Assembly (NCBI GenBank): GCA_902727855.1
Contig: CACVAS010000057.1
Location: 1-64,000 of the forward strand
Origin: an uncultured Sulfurovum sp.
GTDB lineage: Bacteria; Campylobacterota; Campylobacteria; Campylobacterales; Sulfurovaceae
Direction of reading: 5' to 3'
DNA: 64,000 nucleotides
Part shown: piece by piece, positions 18,970 through 29,151 of the stretch
How the letters are laid out: every line of letters begins with the position of its first letter
How positions within the stretch are numbered: position 1 is the stretch's first letter
Made by a program: the position numbers and the translations under genes
The notes under the pieces: generated by a model
Database searches by the model: none
Seen by the model: the letters and a program-made list of their open reading frames with translations, nothing else
Told to the model about the DNA's origin: nothing

Positions 18970-20559
18970 ATGTCAAAAAAAACAATTGTTGTTTGTGACC
19001 ATATACATCAAGATGGTTTGGATATTTTAGCAAATGATAGTGAAATCATTTTCATTAATGCAGCAGATGAGCCAAAGGATAAACTGGTATCTGAAATTAT
19101 TCCAAAAGCTGATGTTGCAATAACACGTTCTTCTACTGATGTAGATGATATATTTTTAGAAAATGCTAAAAATATTACAGCTGTGGTCCGTGCTGGCGTT
19201 GGTGTAGATAATGTTGATATCCCTGGTTCTTCAAAACAAGGTATTGTTATTATGAATGTTCCAACAGCCAACACTATCGCTGCAGTTGAACTTACTATGA
19301 CACATATGCTCTCATGTGTGAGAACTTTTCCTTATGCACATAATAATCTTAAGCTTGACCGTATATGGAGAAGGCAGGATTGGTATGGTACGGAACTAAA
19401 AGATAAAAAACTAGGTGTGATTGGTTTTGGAAATATTGGTTCACGTGTTGGTATACGTTCAAAAGCTTTTGAAATGGATGTTGTTGTATATGACCCATAT
19501 ATTGATAGAACTAAAGCGACAGATTTAGATATAAAGTATACGAAAAACTTTGAAGATATATTATCGTGTGACATTATTACTATACATACACCTAAAAACT
19601 CTGAAACGATTGGTATGATAGGCAAAGAAGAAATTTCTAAAATGAAAGATGGTGTTATTCTTATCAATTGTGCAAGAGGTGGCCTTATTGAAGAAGAAGC
19701 ACTTTTAGAAGGATTGAAATCTGGAAAAATTGGATTTGCAGGTATAGATGTATTTGATAAAGAACCTGCAACAGACCATCCTCTCCTTGATCTTAATAAT
19801 GTAACAGTTACTCCTCATTTAGGGGCGAATACAAAAGAATCACAAAAAAATATAGCCATTCAAGCTGCAGAGAATGCGATTGCTGCGGCTAAAGGCATTG
19901 CTTATCCTAATGCATTAAATTTACCAATTAAAGAAAATGAATTACCTGATTTTGTACGGCCATACCTTGAACTTATTCAAAAAATAGGTCATCTTTCGGC
20001 GCAAGTTACTAAATGTGAGGTGAAGTCTATCAAAGTAATGACATCAGGTCCTGTTTCAGACTATATTGAATCTATGGGAACATTTGCAACTGTAGGTGTG
20101 CTTACCGAATCACTAGGTGATCAGGTGAATTATGTCAATGCAGAATTTGTGGCAAGCGAGAGAGGGATTGAGCTACATAAAGAAGTGAAACCAAACAACT
20201 CTGGATTTACCAATAAAGTTGGCATTAAACTGACTACAGCAGAAGGTACAATTTCTATTGCCGGAACTGTATTTGATGATACTGAACAAAGAATTATAGA
20301 AATAGATGACTACACTTTAGATGTTGAACCAAAAGGGACAATGATTTTCTTTAGAAATACTGATACTCCAGGTGTGATTGGTGATGTTGGTGGTATTATG
20401 GCTAGAAACGGGTTAAATATTTCAGACTTTAGATTGGGACGTGACTCTAAGAACCAAGCTTTAGCGGTGGTTCGTGTAGATGGGACAGTTACAAAAGCTA
20501 TACTTGAGCAGCTTTCTGCCCTAAAAGCATGTATCAGTGTATCTCACGCTAGTATATAA
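18970..20559 (+). CDS. serA: D-3-phosphoglycerate dehydrogenase
   Basis: First step of serine synthesis, NAD-dependent oxidation of 3-phosphoglycerate. 529 residues, the long form: substrate and NAD domains (GVIGFGNIGSRVG near residue 148; catalytic Arg in NCARGGLI, Glu in VFDKEP, His in TPHLGANT), then an intervening ASB-type domain, then a C-terminal ACT domain (about 455-529; NTDTPGVIGDVGGIMA) that usually mediates serine feedback. AAAAAGG precedes the ATG. serA near rpsA is part of the conserved order that points to Campylobacterota. Confidence 0.95.
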   Translation: MSKKTIVVCDHIHQDGLDILANDSEIIFINAADEPKDKLVSEIIPKADVAITRSSTDVDDIFLENAKNITAVVRAGVGVDNVDIPGSSKQGIVIMNVPTANTIAAVELTMTHMLSCVRTFPYAHNNLKLDRIWRRQDWYGTELKDKKLGVIGFGNIGSRVGIRSKAFEMDVVVYDPYIDRTKATDLDIKYTKNFEDILSCDIITIHTPKNSETIGMIGKEEISKMKDGVILINCARGGLIEEEALLEGLKSGKIGFAGIDVFDKEPATDHPLLDLNNVTVTPHLGANTKESQKNIAIQAAENAIAAAKGIAYPNALNLPIKENELPDFVRPYLELIQKIGHLSAQVTKCEVKSIKVMTSGPVSDYIESMGTFATVGVLTESLGDQVNYVNAEFVASERGIELHKEVKPNNSGFTNKVGIKLTTAEGTISIAGTVFDDTEQRIIEIDDYTLDVEPKGTMIFFRNTDTPGVIGDVGGIMARNGLNISDFRLGRDSKNQALAVVRVDGTVTKAILEQLSALKACISVSHASI

Positions 20560-20681
20560 AAAGAAAAAGTTATTTTAAACATTATTTAAAGTTATTTATA
20601 TATTATGAATGAAAGTGGAGTTTCTAACATATGAATAACTCCTCTTTTTATTATAACAATTATGAATATAGGAGCTTAAAT

Positions 20682-22043
20682 ATGTTTATTCAAAAACTTT
20701 CATTATTTTCATTACTATTTTCTACATTACTTTTTTCTAGTATTGAAAACTTAACGTTGCAAAATGCCCTTGAGAGGCTTAAAAGCGATAATTTAGAATT
20801 AAAAATATCACGTTTTACAGAACATATGAAGCAGTATGATATTAAGACTACCAAAGGCCTTAATTATGGAAAACTAGATGCTAGTATTGTGGGTATGCGT
20901 TCAAATGATGCTGGAAATGTCTTTGGTTTTAAGTTACAAAGTAGGGAAGCTACATTTGGAGACTTTGGGTTTGCGGAGTTCGATATGTCTGGTAATAGTA
21001 ACCCTTTACCAGTTGAACCAAAGGCCTTAAACTATCCAAAGTCGCACACTTATTATCAGAGTAAAATCTCTTATACTGTGCCACTTTATACTGGTGGAAA
21101 ACTTACAGAGTATGAAAAAATAACAAAAGCAATGCATGGTATGAGTCAGTATGATACACGTAAACTATATAATGAAAAGGTATTTCAGACTAAAAAGACT
21201 TTTTATGATATTTCTTTAATTAACAATTATATTAATAATCTTTCCAAAATCATAAAAAATATTACGAAACTAGAAAATACTGTAGAGAATATGAAAGATG
21301 TTGGATATGCTAAAGATATAGATTTATTAGAGGTTCAAACAAGAAAAGCAGAAGTTGTGAGTATGTATAATCAAGCTAATTTAAATGAAGATTTGGCGTA
21401 TCAATTTCTTTCATTTTTACTCAATTATGAAGTTTCATCTATAAAAAAAATAAATACTATGGCAAAGCTACCTAGCATAAGTATAAGTAAGATAGAATCT
21501 AACAATATTGATATACAAAAAGCGAATTTAGGTTTAGAAATGGCTGGGATGGCACTTAATATTGAAAAGTCCAACTATTTACCTCAAGTAGGGGCTTTTG
21601 CTGAATATAGTAGTGCAGATAATAGTTTATGGAATGAATTTTCTGAAAAAGACTCCTACACTGTAGGCGTACAGGTAAATTTAAACCTTTTTAATGGTGG
21701 CATAGACAGTGCAAATTTAGAAAAAGCCAAAGTAAATCATTTAAAAGTACAAAATCAGGTTCTTTTAGCAAAAAAAGGTATTGCCTTAAAAGTAAAAAAA
21801 TTGCATACTGAAATTTTAAATAATGATCTAGATATAAAAAACTTTAAAAAACAATTAAAGTTTGCCAAAAGTGTTTATGCCAATTACAAAGAGCGATATA
21901 AAGAGGGGCTATCATCTATTTCAGACGTATTGATAAAGCAGTCTAAAGAAGTAGAAGTACTTTTAAAGCTTTTAACTATTCAGAATACTAGAAATACAAA
22001 TATATTTGAATTAAAGAGTCTTTTAAATGAAGGGAGTATGTAA
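20682..22043 (+). CDS. TolC-family outer membrane efflux protein
   Basis: Outer-membrane channel of a tripartite pump, about 453 residues. ATG 20682 has AGGAG nine bases upstream and gives a signal peptide (MFIQKLSLFSLLFSTLLFSS); an in-frame ATG at 20631 would put 17 polar residues in front of it and is less likely. Two long helical repeats with TolC-type heptads follow, each with short strand regions (ISYTVPLYTGGK and GVQVNLNLFNGGID). The adaptor gene starts in the stop codon (TAATG), and the RND halves follow, so this is the first gene of a four-gene pump operon. Substrate unknown. Confidence 0.88.
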   Translation: MFIQKLSLFSLLFSTLLFSSIENLTLQNALERLKSDNLELKISRFTEHMKQYDIKTTKGLNYGKLDASIVGMRSNDAGNVFGFKLQSREATFGDFGFAEFDMSGNSNPLPVEPKALNYPKSHTYYQSKISYTVPLYTGGKLTEYEKITKAMHGMSQYDTRKLYNEKVFQTKKTFYDISLINNYINNLSKIIKNITKLENTVENMKDVGYAKDIDLLEVQTRKAEVVSMYNQANLNEDLAYQFLSFLLNYEVSSIKKINTMAKLPSISISKIESNNIDIQKANLGLEMAGMALNIEKSNYLPQVGAFAEYSSADNSLWNEFSEKDSYTVGVQVNLNLFNGGIDSANLEKAKVNHLKVQNQVLLAKKGIALKVKKLHTEILNNDLDIKNFKKQLKFAKSVYANYKERYKEGLSSISDVLIKQSKEVEVLLKLLTIQNTRNTNIFELKSLLNEGSM

Positions 22044-22843
22044 TGATGAAGTCTATTCGTTTATTTGCAGTCGTATTAACACTATTGAGTGATGCAAACG
22101 CTGTTGAGTTTACATTAAGTGGGTCAATTGTATCAGATAATCAAAAAATGATTACAAGTAGATATATGGGTTATGTGAACAATATGGCTGTTTCTGAAGG
22201 TGATATTGTTAAAAAAGGGCAATTACTTTATGAGATAGATTCAAAAGAGATTGAAGCGGCAGAAAGACAAGTAAACCTTGGTATTTCTCAGGCTAGACTA
22301 GCATTACAAATGAATAAAAATCAATATTCTAATGTTTTGACAAACCTTGCTAGACATAAAAGACTTTATGAAAAAAAAATGGTCTCAAAATTTGAATTAG
22401 AAAATTTAGTTTTAGCTTCAGAAAACTTAAGAGATATGGTTTCAATCTCTGAAAAACAGGTTGCACAAGCTCTTGCACAAAAAGAAGAAGTACTCAATCA
22501 ATATAATTATCTCAAGATACATGCACCTAATGCAGGTGTTATCGTAGCTAAAGAGTTGAATGAAGGTGAAATGGCAATACCCGGTATGCCAGCAGTAGTA
22601 TTGACAGATTTAAGCTCTCTTAAAATCATTTCTGAAATCTCTGAAACGCAACTTAAATATATAGAAATGAATAAAAGTGTAGATATCACTGTACCCTCTA
22701 TTGGTTTTAAAACCAAAGGTACTATAATATCAATAATTCCAAATTCAAATCCAATGACGCATAAGTTTAAAATTAAAATGCAATTTGACGACAAAGGTCG
22801 TTCAGTTTATCCTGGTATGTATGCAAAAATTCTCATTAAGTAG
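22043..22843 (+). CDS. periplasmic adaptor (HlyD/MFP family) of RND pump
   Basis: A short membrane-fusion protein of 266 residues with an N-terminal signal sequence (MKSIRLFAVVLTLLSDANA). Order of parts: lipoyl/biotinyl half (SGSIVSDNQKMITSRYMGYV...VKKGQLLYEID), a helical hairpin of about 80 residues, the second lipoyl half (YLKIHAPNAGVIVAKELNEGEM), then a beta-barrel (VDITVPSIGFKTKGTIISIIP). It bridges the RND permease and the TolC channel. A close paralogue is found at 33372-34208 without a pump. It overlaps the tolC-like stop by one base and is followed after five bases by the RND N-terminal half. Confidence 0.9.
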   Translation: MMKSIRLFAVVLTLLSDANAVEFTLSGSIVSDNQKMITSRYMGYVNNMAVSEGDIVKKGQLLYEIDSKEIEAAERQVNLGISQARLALQMNKNQYSNVLTNLARHKRLYEKKMVSKFELENLVLASENLRDMVSISEKQVAQALAQKEEVLNQYNYLKIHAPNAGVIVAKELNEGEMAIPGMPAVVLTDLSSLKIISEISETQLKYIEMNKSVDITVPSIGFKTKGTIISIIPNSNPMTHKFKIKMQFDDKGRSVYPGMYAKILIK

Positions 22844-22848
22844 GTGAT

Positions 22849-24465
22849 ATGGAAAAGAAAAAAGAGTACGAAGTTATAAATGTTGCTGGTAAATTAGCAA
22901 AAGGTTTTCTTAGAAGCCCTTTGACGGCACTTTTAGGTATATTTTTATTAGTTATGGGGTATATAGCCCTCAACGTTATGCCAAGAGAAGAAGACCCTCA
23001 GATTGCGATTTCAGGAGGTGCCGTTATTGTACCTATGCCAGGAGCTAGTCCTAAAGAAATAGAAAATGTTATTGTAAACCCATTAGAGCGTAAATTAAGG
23101 GAGGTTCATGGTATAGAGAATATTTATGGTATGGCTATGGATAATGTTGGAATTGTGAATGTCATGTATTATATTGGTGAAAACAGAGAAGATTCCAATC
23201 TTAAACTTTATGATAAAGTCATGCAAAATATGGATACTTTACCTCAAGGTACCATGCAACCCATGATTAAACCTTTCGATATTGATATTGATATTCCTAT
23301 TGTCACTATAGCTTTCTATCCAAAAGGTGATAACTGGATAGGAGATGTTGAACTTTTTGAGATGGTTCGTAAACTACAGCAAAAGATTAATGGTGTGGAA
23401 AATGTAGCAAAAACAACACTAAAAGGTGCGAGAAGAGCTCAGTATAATATTGAAGTAGATATGGGAAAACTTTCTGCATATCACCTTTCAATGGGACAAA
23501 TTATGCAAGCTATTGAATCTGTAGCTGTGGATGTCCCTGATGTTAAAGGACGTACTGCTAGAGGAGAATTGGTTATTTTTGGTGTTAAAAATGCCATTGA
23601 ATCAGTAGATGATGTTGGCTCTGTGATTGTTGCACAATACATGGGCTCACCTATTTATTTGAGAGATGTAGCCAAAGTAACAGAGGGTGTAGATATTCAA
23701 AATTTTAAAACAGCTGAAATTTTAGTGAAAGAAAATAATCAAACAGATTTTTCTGTTTCAAAAAGCCAAATTACGATGACTGTTGCTAAATTGGCGGGTA
23801 AAAATGCAGTTTTTGTTGCGCAAGATGTTGTAAAAGTACTTGAAGAGTATGAATCAGAATTTAATAATGCTGGTATAGGATATCTAATTACTAGAAACTA
23901 TGGAGATAGAGCTAATGAAGCTGTAAACGAGCTTATGCACCACCTTATCATTACTGTCATTATTATTGCTCTCATGTTAGTGTTTGCATTAGGTTGGAGA
24001 GAATCGATTATTGTAACATTTACAGTACCTGCAATTTTGGCAGTGACACTTTTTACCGCATGGATGACGGGGCAAACGATGAATAGGATTACGTTATTTG
24101 CGTTACTTTTGTCTTTGGGTTTACTTGTGGATGCCGCTATTATTGTGATTGAAAATATACATAGACATTTGCATAGTCATGGTGTAGAAGACAAAGAAAT
24201 GGGTGAACTACTTATAGAAGCAACTGATGAGATTGGTGCACCTACAAATATAGCAACATTGGCTATTATTTTGACAATGGTGCCTATGGTATTTGTGGGT
24301 GGTATGATGGGGTCATTTATGAAACCTATCCCATACAATGTCCCTGTTGCACTCATAGTTTCACTGTTTGTAGCATATATATTTACACCTTATTTAAGTT
24401 TGAAGTTACTGAAAAAGCCAGAACACGGACATAAAAAAAACAATCATGAAGAAGGATCAGAATAA
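22849..24465 (+). CDS. RND efflux permease, N-terminal half
   Basis: 538 residues equal to the first half of an AcrB/CusA-type transporter: TM1 (about 22-44), the periplasmic porter region starting MPREEDPQI, then TM2-TM6 (about 360-520). The TM4 motif GLLVDAAIIVIEN near 424-436 keeps one Asp of the proton relay and has Ala at the second, as in metal-type (HME) members. The protein ends with a His-rich tail (HGHKKNNHEEGSE) after TM6, exactly at the internal duplication point of the family. Its TAA overlaps the ATG of the C-terminal half. The two together (1112 residues) equal one normal RND protein. Confidence 0.88.
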   Translation: MEKKKEYEVINVAGKLAKGFLRSPLTALLGIFLLVMGYIALNVMPREEDPQIAISGGAVIVPMPGASPKEIENVIVNPLERKLREVHGIENIYGMAMDNVGIVNVMYYIGENREDSNLKLYDKVMQNMDTLPQGTMQPMIKPFDIDIDIPIVTIAFYPKGDNWIGDVELFEMVRKLQQKINGVENVAKTTLKGARRAQYNIEVDMGKLSAYHLSMGQIMQAIESVAVDVPDVKGRTARGELVIFGVKNAIESVDDVGSVIVAQYMGSPIYLRDVAKVTEGVDIQNFKTAEILVKENNQTDFSVSKSQITMTVAKLAGKNAVFVAQDVVKVLEEYESEFNNAGIGYLITRNYGDRANEAVNELMHHLIITVIIIALMLVFALGWRESIIVTFTVPAILAVTLFTAWMTGQTMNRITLFALLLSLGLLVDAAIIVIENIHRHLHSHGVEDKEMGELLIEATDEIGAPTNIATLAIILTMVPMVFVGGMMGSFMKPIPYNVPVALIVSLFVAYIFTPYLSLKLLKKPEHGHKKNNHEEGSE

Positions 24466-26189
24466 TGAAAAGTTTGGAGAATTTGATTTATCGTATCCTT
24501 GATAGTAAGTTGAATAAAATGCTTATTATTGTTCTAACTGCAGTAGCATTTTTTGCATCACTAATGATGTTCCCCACCAAAATGGTACTTGCTAAAATGT
24601 TACCGGGCAAAAGTGACAATACTTTTTCTGTATATATTGACACAGCAAAAGGTTCATCCATTGCACAGACAAGAGCTGTGACATCATGTGTACTTAACCA
24701 CTTAAAAAAAGAAAAAGAAGTGATGAATATAGAACTCTTTTTAGGACAAGGTATTCCTTTGGACTATGCTGGACTTGTTAAAGGTGCAAGTATGAAACAA
24801 ACAGAAGATGTTGCGGAAATATCTGTAAACTTAACCGATAAACATCATAGGAAAGAGCCATCTTTTTTAATGGTACAACGTTTACGACCCGTGATTCAAA
24901 AAGCGTGTGTACCACTATTTAGAGGTACAAATATCAAATTTGTTGAACAGCCTTCTGGTCCACCAACACTAGCATCTATCGTTGTAGAAGTACATGGGGA
25001 TAATCTAAAAAAAATACGTCGTTTATCTGTAGATGTAGCTGATGTTCTTAGCGAGACAGAAGGATTGGTAGATATCGATATTATGTCAGATGAAAACTTT
25101 AAAAAATTTGAGCTTGTACCAGATAAAGAAAAAATATCACGTTCGGGATTAAGTGTAAAACAAGTGAACAATATATTATATCTTGCATTTGAAGGTATGG
25201 TTATCGGGCATAAAAACTCTAAAGATACACCTGATCAAATACCTATATTCTTGGTTTTAGACAGTGATAGTAAAAAAGTAGATCAATCTAATAAAGAGGC
25301 ACTAGAGTCAAAACTTGCCTCTTTGAATCTTATGAATATGAGAGGCATGATGGTCCCACTTTCGGAAGTTGTAGGCGTCCGAGAGGTCATGTCAAGTACT
25401 ATGATTATGCATAAAAACTTGTCACGTATGGTTAATGTTGTTGCAGAGACTGATATGGTATCTCAAGTGTACCCCTTACTTGAAGCACGCGATGTTATGT
25501 TAGAGAAATTTGGTAAAGACTATAGTATTACTAAAGCAGGTATTTCAACGTATATGTTTGATTTTACGTTAGAAGATAAAGTAACACACGAAAAATTTCT
25601 TATTCGTTGGGATGGTGAAATGAAAGTAACACTAGATACATTCAGAGATTTAGGTGGTGCATTTATATCTGCATTGATATTGATCTTTATCCTATTAGTT
25701 ATATATTATAAAAGTTTTGCAATATCTGGTATTGTATTGCTTGGGTCATTCCTTTCTCTTATTGGGGTTATTGTAGGGCACTGGGTTGCAAATTGGTTTA
25801 CATCAGAAACTTTCTTTTTAACAGCAACATCTTTGATAGGGTTTATTGCATTGATTGGTATCAGCTCTAGAAACTCATTACTTTTGATTGATTTTGCGAA
25901 GTCACTCATGGAGTTTGAAGGTATGAAAAAAAGAAGAGCCATCGCTGTAGCTACAGCAACAAGAGCAAAGCCTATAGCACTGACAGCTGTAGCTATTATT
26001 TTGGGTTCTGCACTGTTGGCATCTGACCCTGTATTTGGTGGTCTTGGTGTGGCACTTATATCAGGGACTGTTGCAGCAGTTTTTGTTTCACTTCTCTTTG
26101 TTCCTATTCTTATGGATAATGCACGTGCAATGGATTTTGATAAACAACCTTCCTCAGAAAGTGATCATAATATTTCAATCACTAAATAA
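24465..26189 (+). CDS. RND efflux permease, C-terminal half
   Basis: 574 residues matching the second RND half: TM7 (about 18-36), the second porter region (DNTFSVYIDTAKGSSIAQT), and TM8-TM12 (about 393-555). The TM10 region reads GISSRNSLLLIDFA near 465, with Arg where AcrB has the relay Lys940. ATG 24465 has its own Shine-Dalgarno GAAGGA and overlaps the preceding stop (TAATG), so the split is an organised gene boundary rather than a chance frameshift. The two chains presumably assemble into a trimer of heterodimers in the inner membrane. A hairpin terminator follows at 26209. Confidence 0.88.
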   Translation: MKSLENLIYRILDSKLNKMLIIVLTAVAFFASLMMFPTKMVLAKMLPGKSDNTFSVYIDTAKGSSIAQTRAVTSCVLNHLKKEKEVMNIELFLGQGIPLDYAGLVKGASMKQTEDVAEISVNLTDKHHRKEPSFLMVQRLRPVIQKACVPLFRGTNIKFVEQPSGPPTLASIVVEVHGDNLKKIRRLSVDVADVLSETEGLVDIDIMSDENFKKFELVPDKEKISRSGLSVKQVNNILYLAFEGMVIGHKNSKDTPDQIPIFLVLDSDSKKVDQSNKEALESKLASLNLMNMRGMMVPLSEVVGVREVMSSTMIMHKNLSRMVNVVAETDMVSQVYPLLEARDVMLEKFGKDYSITKAGISTYMFDFTLEDKVTHEKFLIRWDGEMKVTLDTFRDLGGAFISALILIFILLVIYYKSFAISGIVLLGSFLSLIGVIVGHWVANWFTSETFFLTATSLIGFIALIGISSRNSLLLIDFAKSLMEFEGMKKRRAIAVATATRAKPIALTAVAIILGSALLASDPVFGGLGVALISGTVAAVFVSLLFVPILMDNARAMDFDKQPSSESDHNISITK

Positions 26190-26208
26190 TCTACTCACTC
26201 TTCTCTCA

Positions 26209-26231
26209 TGAACACCTTATAAAGGTGTTCA
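26209..26231 (+). terminator. terminator of the RND operon
   Basis: Perfect 10-bp stem TGAACACCTT / AAGGTGTTCA around a 3-base loop, 20 bases after the stop of the RND C-terminal half and 58 bases before efp. No long T tract follows. Confidence 0.7.
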
Positions 26232-26288
26232 TTGCAAGCCTTTACCCAACCTTTGCTATAATTTCCCAATTAATATTAAGGAGCTTAG

Positions 26289-26855
26289 ATGGCTACAATC
26301 GGTATGGGTGACATTAAAAAAGGTGCAAGACTTGAGATTACGGGAAACCCTTATAAGGTAACAGATTTTCAACATGTAAAACCAGGTAAAGGGGCTGCTT
26401 TCGTACGTATGAAGATTAAAAACCTTGCTACGGGTAAAACGATAGAAAAAACAGTCCATGCAGGTGATAAGTTTGAAGTGCCAGAATTAGAACAAAAAAC
26501 AATGCAATTTCTTTATGATGATGGCGATTTTTTACAGTTTATGGATACAACAACATTTGATCAAATAGGACTTACACACGAGCAAGTAGGTAAAGATACA
26601 TTTGATTTTATGATAGATGGTATGGAGGCAGAGATACTTTTTCATGGTGGTAAAGCTATCTCTGTTGAAATTCCACAAACGGTAGTGCTTAAGATAGTCG
26701 AGACACCACCTAACTTTAAGGGTGATTCTCAAGGTGGTAAAAAACCAGCTACATTGGAGAGTGGTGCAGTCGTACAAGTGCCTTTTCATGTACTAGAAGG
26801 TGAGATGATTAAGGTAGATACTGTTGATTCGAAGTATTTGGAAAAAGCTAAGTAA
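26289..26855 (+). CDS. efp: elongation factor P
   Basis: 188 residues, the normal size. EF-P binds between the P and E sites and rescues ribosomes stalled on polyproline. The N-terminal KOW-like domain carries the tip loop [10 protein letters not shown], whose Lys at about residue 36 is the position modified by beta-lysylation in many bacteria. The two OB domains follow, with the conserved [13 protein letters not shown] and [24 protein letters not shown] stretches. AAGGAG precedes the ATG. It is convergent with the downstream gene, with a shared hairpin at 26879. Confidence 0.97.
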   Translation: MATIGMGDIKKGARLEITGNPYKVTDFQHVKPGKGAAFVRMKIKNLATGKTIEKTVHAGDKFEVPELEQKTMQFLYDDGDFLQFMDTTTFDQIGLTHEQVGKDTFDFMIDGMEAEILFHGGKAISVEIPQTVVLKIVETPPNFKGDSQGGKKPATLESGAVVQVPFHVLEGEMIKVDTVDSKYLEKAK

Positions 26856-26878
26856 AATCCTCATATTACATTTTTATA

Positions 26879-26911
26879 GATTGAAGCGCTTCATACTTTA
26901 GCTCTTCAATC
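26879..26911. terminator. bidirectional terminator between efp and the 26918 gene
   Basis: Stem GATTGAAG / CTTCAATC extended by GCT / AGC across one mismatch, between two convergent genes. T-rich sequence follows on the plus side (TCATTTTATTT). Confidence 0.65.
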
Positions 26912-26917
26912 CTCATT

Positions 26918-28975
26918 TTATTTAAAAACCCTCTCACAATCTTTTTTCATCGCGTCTGGTATTGTTGCTATCTTCATAAATTCAGACATAGTAAGCTTTG
27001 GATACATAAAGGATATATAGTATTTTGGATCCAATATTTTTGCTTTTCCTTCTTCTATGAGAATAGGGTACGGTAAGATAGATGCATTGTTTCTACCAAT
27101 ACGTTTTATAAACTTATTGGTTCTTTTACTTAGTTGTATACCGATAAGTGTTGATCCATTGGAGAGTGTTTGCGTAAAAAGCACTCTTTTATTTTCTTTT
27201 ATTTTTTCTAATAGATCATCACCTGAAGCAACCTCAATCATATTTTCATATTTTGGCATACCTTGCATGAATTGGTATTTAGGTAATAGTTGAAACTTGA
27301 GACTATCTTCTGAATTGGTTAAATTAGAAAAGGCTTCTATGAGTTGTACTAAAGTCTTGTTGGCTACTTTGTCATCATAATGCTCTTGTAAAAAACCTTT
27401 ACTCATATAGAGTGGATTTGTAATGCTTATTGTTTTTTCTTTTGTATCAACAAGTACACGTAATGATGCTATAAAGCCTCTATTGGATTTAGAAGCTAGA
27501 GTAACTAATTCATTGTTCGTAAAAATAACAGAAGTCAGTGTTTTATCTTTATTGATAGGCAATGATGCAATATGATTAAACTTAGCAGACTTTAATACTT
27601 TCTCAACTTCCGTTACCTCCATGAACGGACCTCGTAAATAGGCAGATACTTTACCTTTGTTTACTTCTCCTATTCTCGTATTTGTAGATTTTTTTGCTTT
27701 TTGCTCTCTGTCAAAGCTATTAGGCCTATAGTTAGGTGGTATACGTTTTGAGAATTTAATACTACGTGGATTTATCGAAGATTCTGATGTATTAAGTTGG
27801 ATAGCCTTTGGTACACTAGGTAGTGTGACCTTATAGTCTCCAGGTAGTGTGTTAGTCTCTTTTTCTATCTTTACAGTTTTGGTAGGTTGGATATCAATCT
27901 GCTTTATAGGGGGTTTTGTTTGTTTTGCTATACTATTATTTTTAGCTGAAGCTACTCTGCTTAGGACTTCCTTCATACCAAGGTGTGTGAGTATCTCAGG
28001 TATTTGTGAATCTAATTTTTTTATAAAATTTAAACGTTTTGTATCTCTTATAGGAAGTGTATCAGCTATATTTTGAAGTCTGAACATACCTAAAACTACT
28101 TTTTTTGATTCTTTTTCAATATACATATACATTGAACAAGGAGCAAAGAGAGCAGCATCTGGTCTTGCGCCTTGGGTATCAAATACCTGGTATGAAAACT
28201 CTAAATGGCATAGGGAGTATGTCCAGAATGCAGAATAGTTAGAGAGTATCTCTTTAGCATTATTTGTTGATTCAAAAAAGTCATGATATCCAGCGATAAG
28301 ATAACCTTTGTCAATAAATGCAAGCTCAAACTTATTTTGAAATTCATCTTTAAATGCATCTAAAGTTACATTATCTGGTATGGAAAATTCATACTCAAAA
28401 TGTATCATAGGTTTTTCTGGAAGGTCAGTATATGTTGTATGTTGTATATCAGCTCCAAATTCATTTGAAATGGATGCATCAAGTGCTTTAAAAGACATGG
28501 AAAACTTTTTTCTTACTTCTTTGTTTTGTATATTTAAAATATTTAATACTGCTTCAGGTTCTAGATGCCCTATATGTGTGACATCTTCAGTACGCTTTTT
28601 ATACATGAGTAAGTTAAATGGTGAAAAACCTGCAATGCGTGGTTCAATATTAAGAAGAGGAAGAATTGTAGACTCTTTTAGAACTGGCATGAATGTCAGA
28701 ATATCGAGAGTTGTAGAACCCCATTTTGTTTCGAAATGATCATTGATTCTTTTATGTGGGTCTGTAACATTAAATCCAATACTTCTTAATTTTTCTTCAA
28801 TAAAAGCATTATATTGATCTTCAATATTACCATCTACTGTATAAAATGTAGCAAGTTTTTTTACACCATCATTAGGTGATTTTGTTTGTATATTTTTAGA
28901 GGTTTGTTCTGCTAAAAGTAGTAGAGGTAGAAGTATTGAAGCGACATATAAATACTTTTTTATATGGATTTTCAT
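26918..28975 (-). CDS. exported protein with duplicated DUF302-like region and a second C-terminal domain
   Basis: 685 residues with a signal peptide (MKIHIKKYLYVASILLPLLLLA). Residues about 40-335 resemble the whole of the proteins at 34944-35966 and 40008-41132: two half-repeats, the first with PRIAGFSPFNLLMYK and the second with SLCHLEFSYQVFD and FAPCSMYMYI. I read these as two DUF302-like folds, a guess from motif spacing. After a Lys/Pro/Thr-rich linker (about 340-440) comes a second domain (about 445-685) with long conserved-looking blocks (GSTLIGIQLSKRTNKFIKRIG, LDPKYYISFMYPKLTMSEFM) found in no other gene here. Function unknown; presumably periplasmic. Monocistronic, minus strand, convergent with efp. 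Confidence 0.6.
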   Translation of the reverse strand: MKIHIKKYLYVASILLPLLLLAEQTSKNIQTKSPNDGVKKLATFYTVDGNIEDQYNAFIEEKLRSIGFNVTDPHKRINDHFETKWGSTTLDILTFMPVLKESTILPLLNIEPRIAGFSPFNLLMYKKRTEDVTHIGHLEPEAVLNILNIQNKEVRKKFSMSFKALDASISNEFGADIQHTTYTDLPEKPMIHFEYEFSIPDNVTLDAFKDEFQNKFELAFIDKGYLIAGYHDFFESTNNAKEILSNYSAFWTYSLCHLEFSYQVFDTQGARPDAALFAPCSMYMYIEKESKKVVLGMFRLQNIADTLPIRDTKRLNFIKKLDSQIPEILTHLGMKEVLSRVASAKNNSIAKQTKPPIKQIDIQPTKTVKIEKETNTLPGDYKVTLPSVPKAIQLNTSESSINPRSIKFSKRIPPNYRPNSFDREQKAKKSTNTRIGEVNKGKVSAYLRGPFMEVTEVEKVLKSAKFNHIASLPINKDKTLTSVIFTNNELVTLASKSNRGFIASLRVLVDTKEKTISITNPLYMSKGFLQEHYDDKVANKTLVQLIEAFSNLTNSEDSLKFQLLPKYQFMQGMPKYENMIEVASGDDLLEKIKENKRVLFTQTLSNGSTLIGIQLSKRTNKFIKRIGRNNASILPYPILIEEGKAKILDPKYYISFMYPKLTMSEFMKIATIPDAMKKDCERVFK

Positions 28976-29097
28976 GATTTTCCTTTAAATTCAAGTCATG
29001 CAGAAAGCATACTCATTATTAAATAATAATCATAATTTTAACATAAAACTGACCAGGATGATAAAGTAAAGTTATGTGTTAGTGTAGGGAGTGAAGA

Positions 29098-29124
29098 AAA
29101 GCTACCAATAGTAATGGTAGCTTT
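29098..29124 (-). terminator. terminator of the 29152 gene
   Basis: Perfect 10-bp stem AAAGCTACCA / TGGTAGCTTT with a 7-base loop. Read on the minus strand it is followed by TTCTTC, a fair T-rich tail, 28 bases after the stop of the repeat protein at 29152. Confidence 0.75.
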
Positions 29125-29151
29125 GTTGTGTAGTTTATGTATTAAAAAAAC

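Noticed and set aside
24440-24490. RND split considered as a sequencing error
   Set aside because: The N half ends in a natural tail after TM6, and the C half has its own GAAGGA and ATG overlapping the stop, so no simple indel joins the two frames into a better protein.
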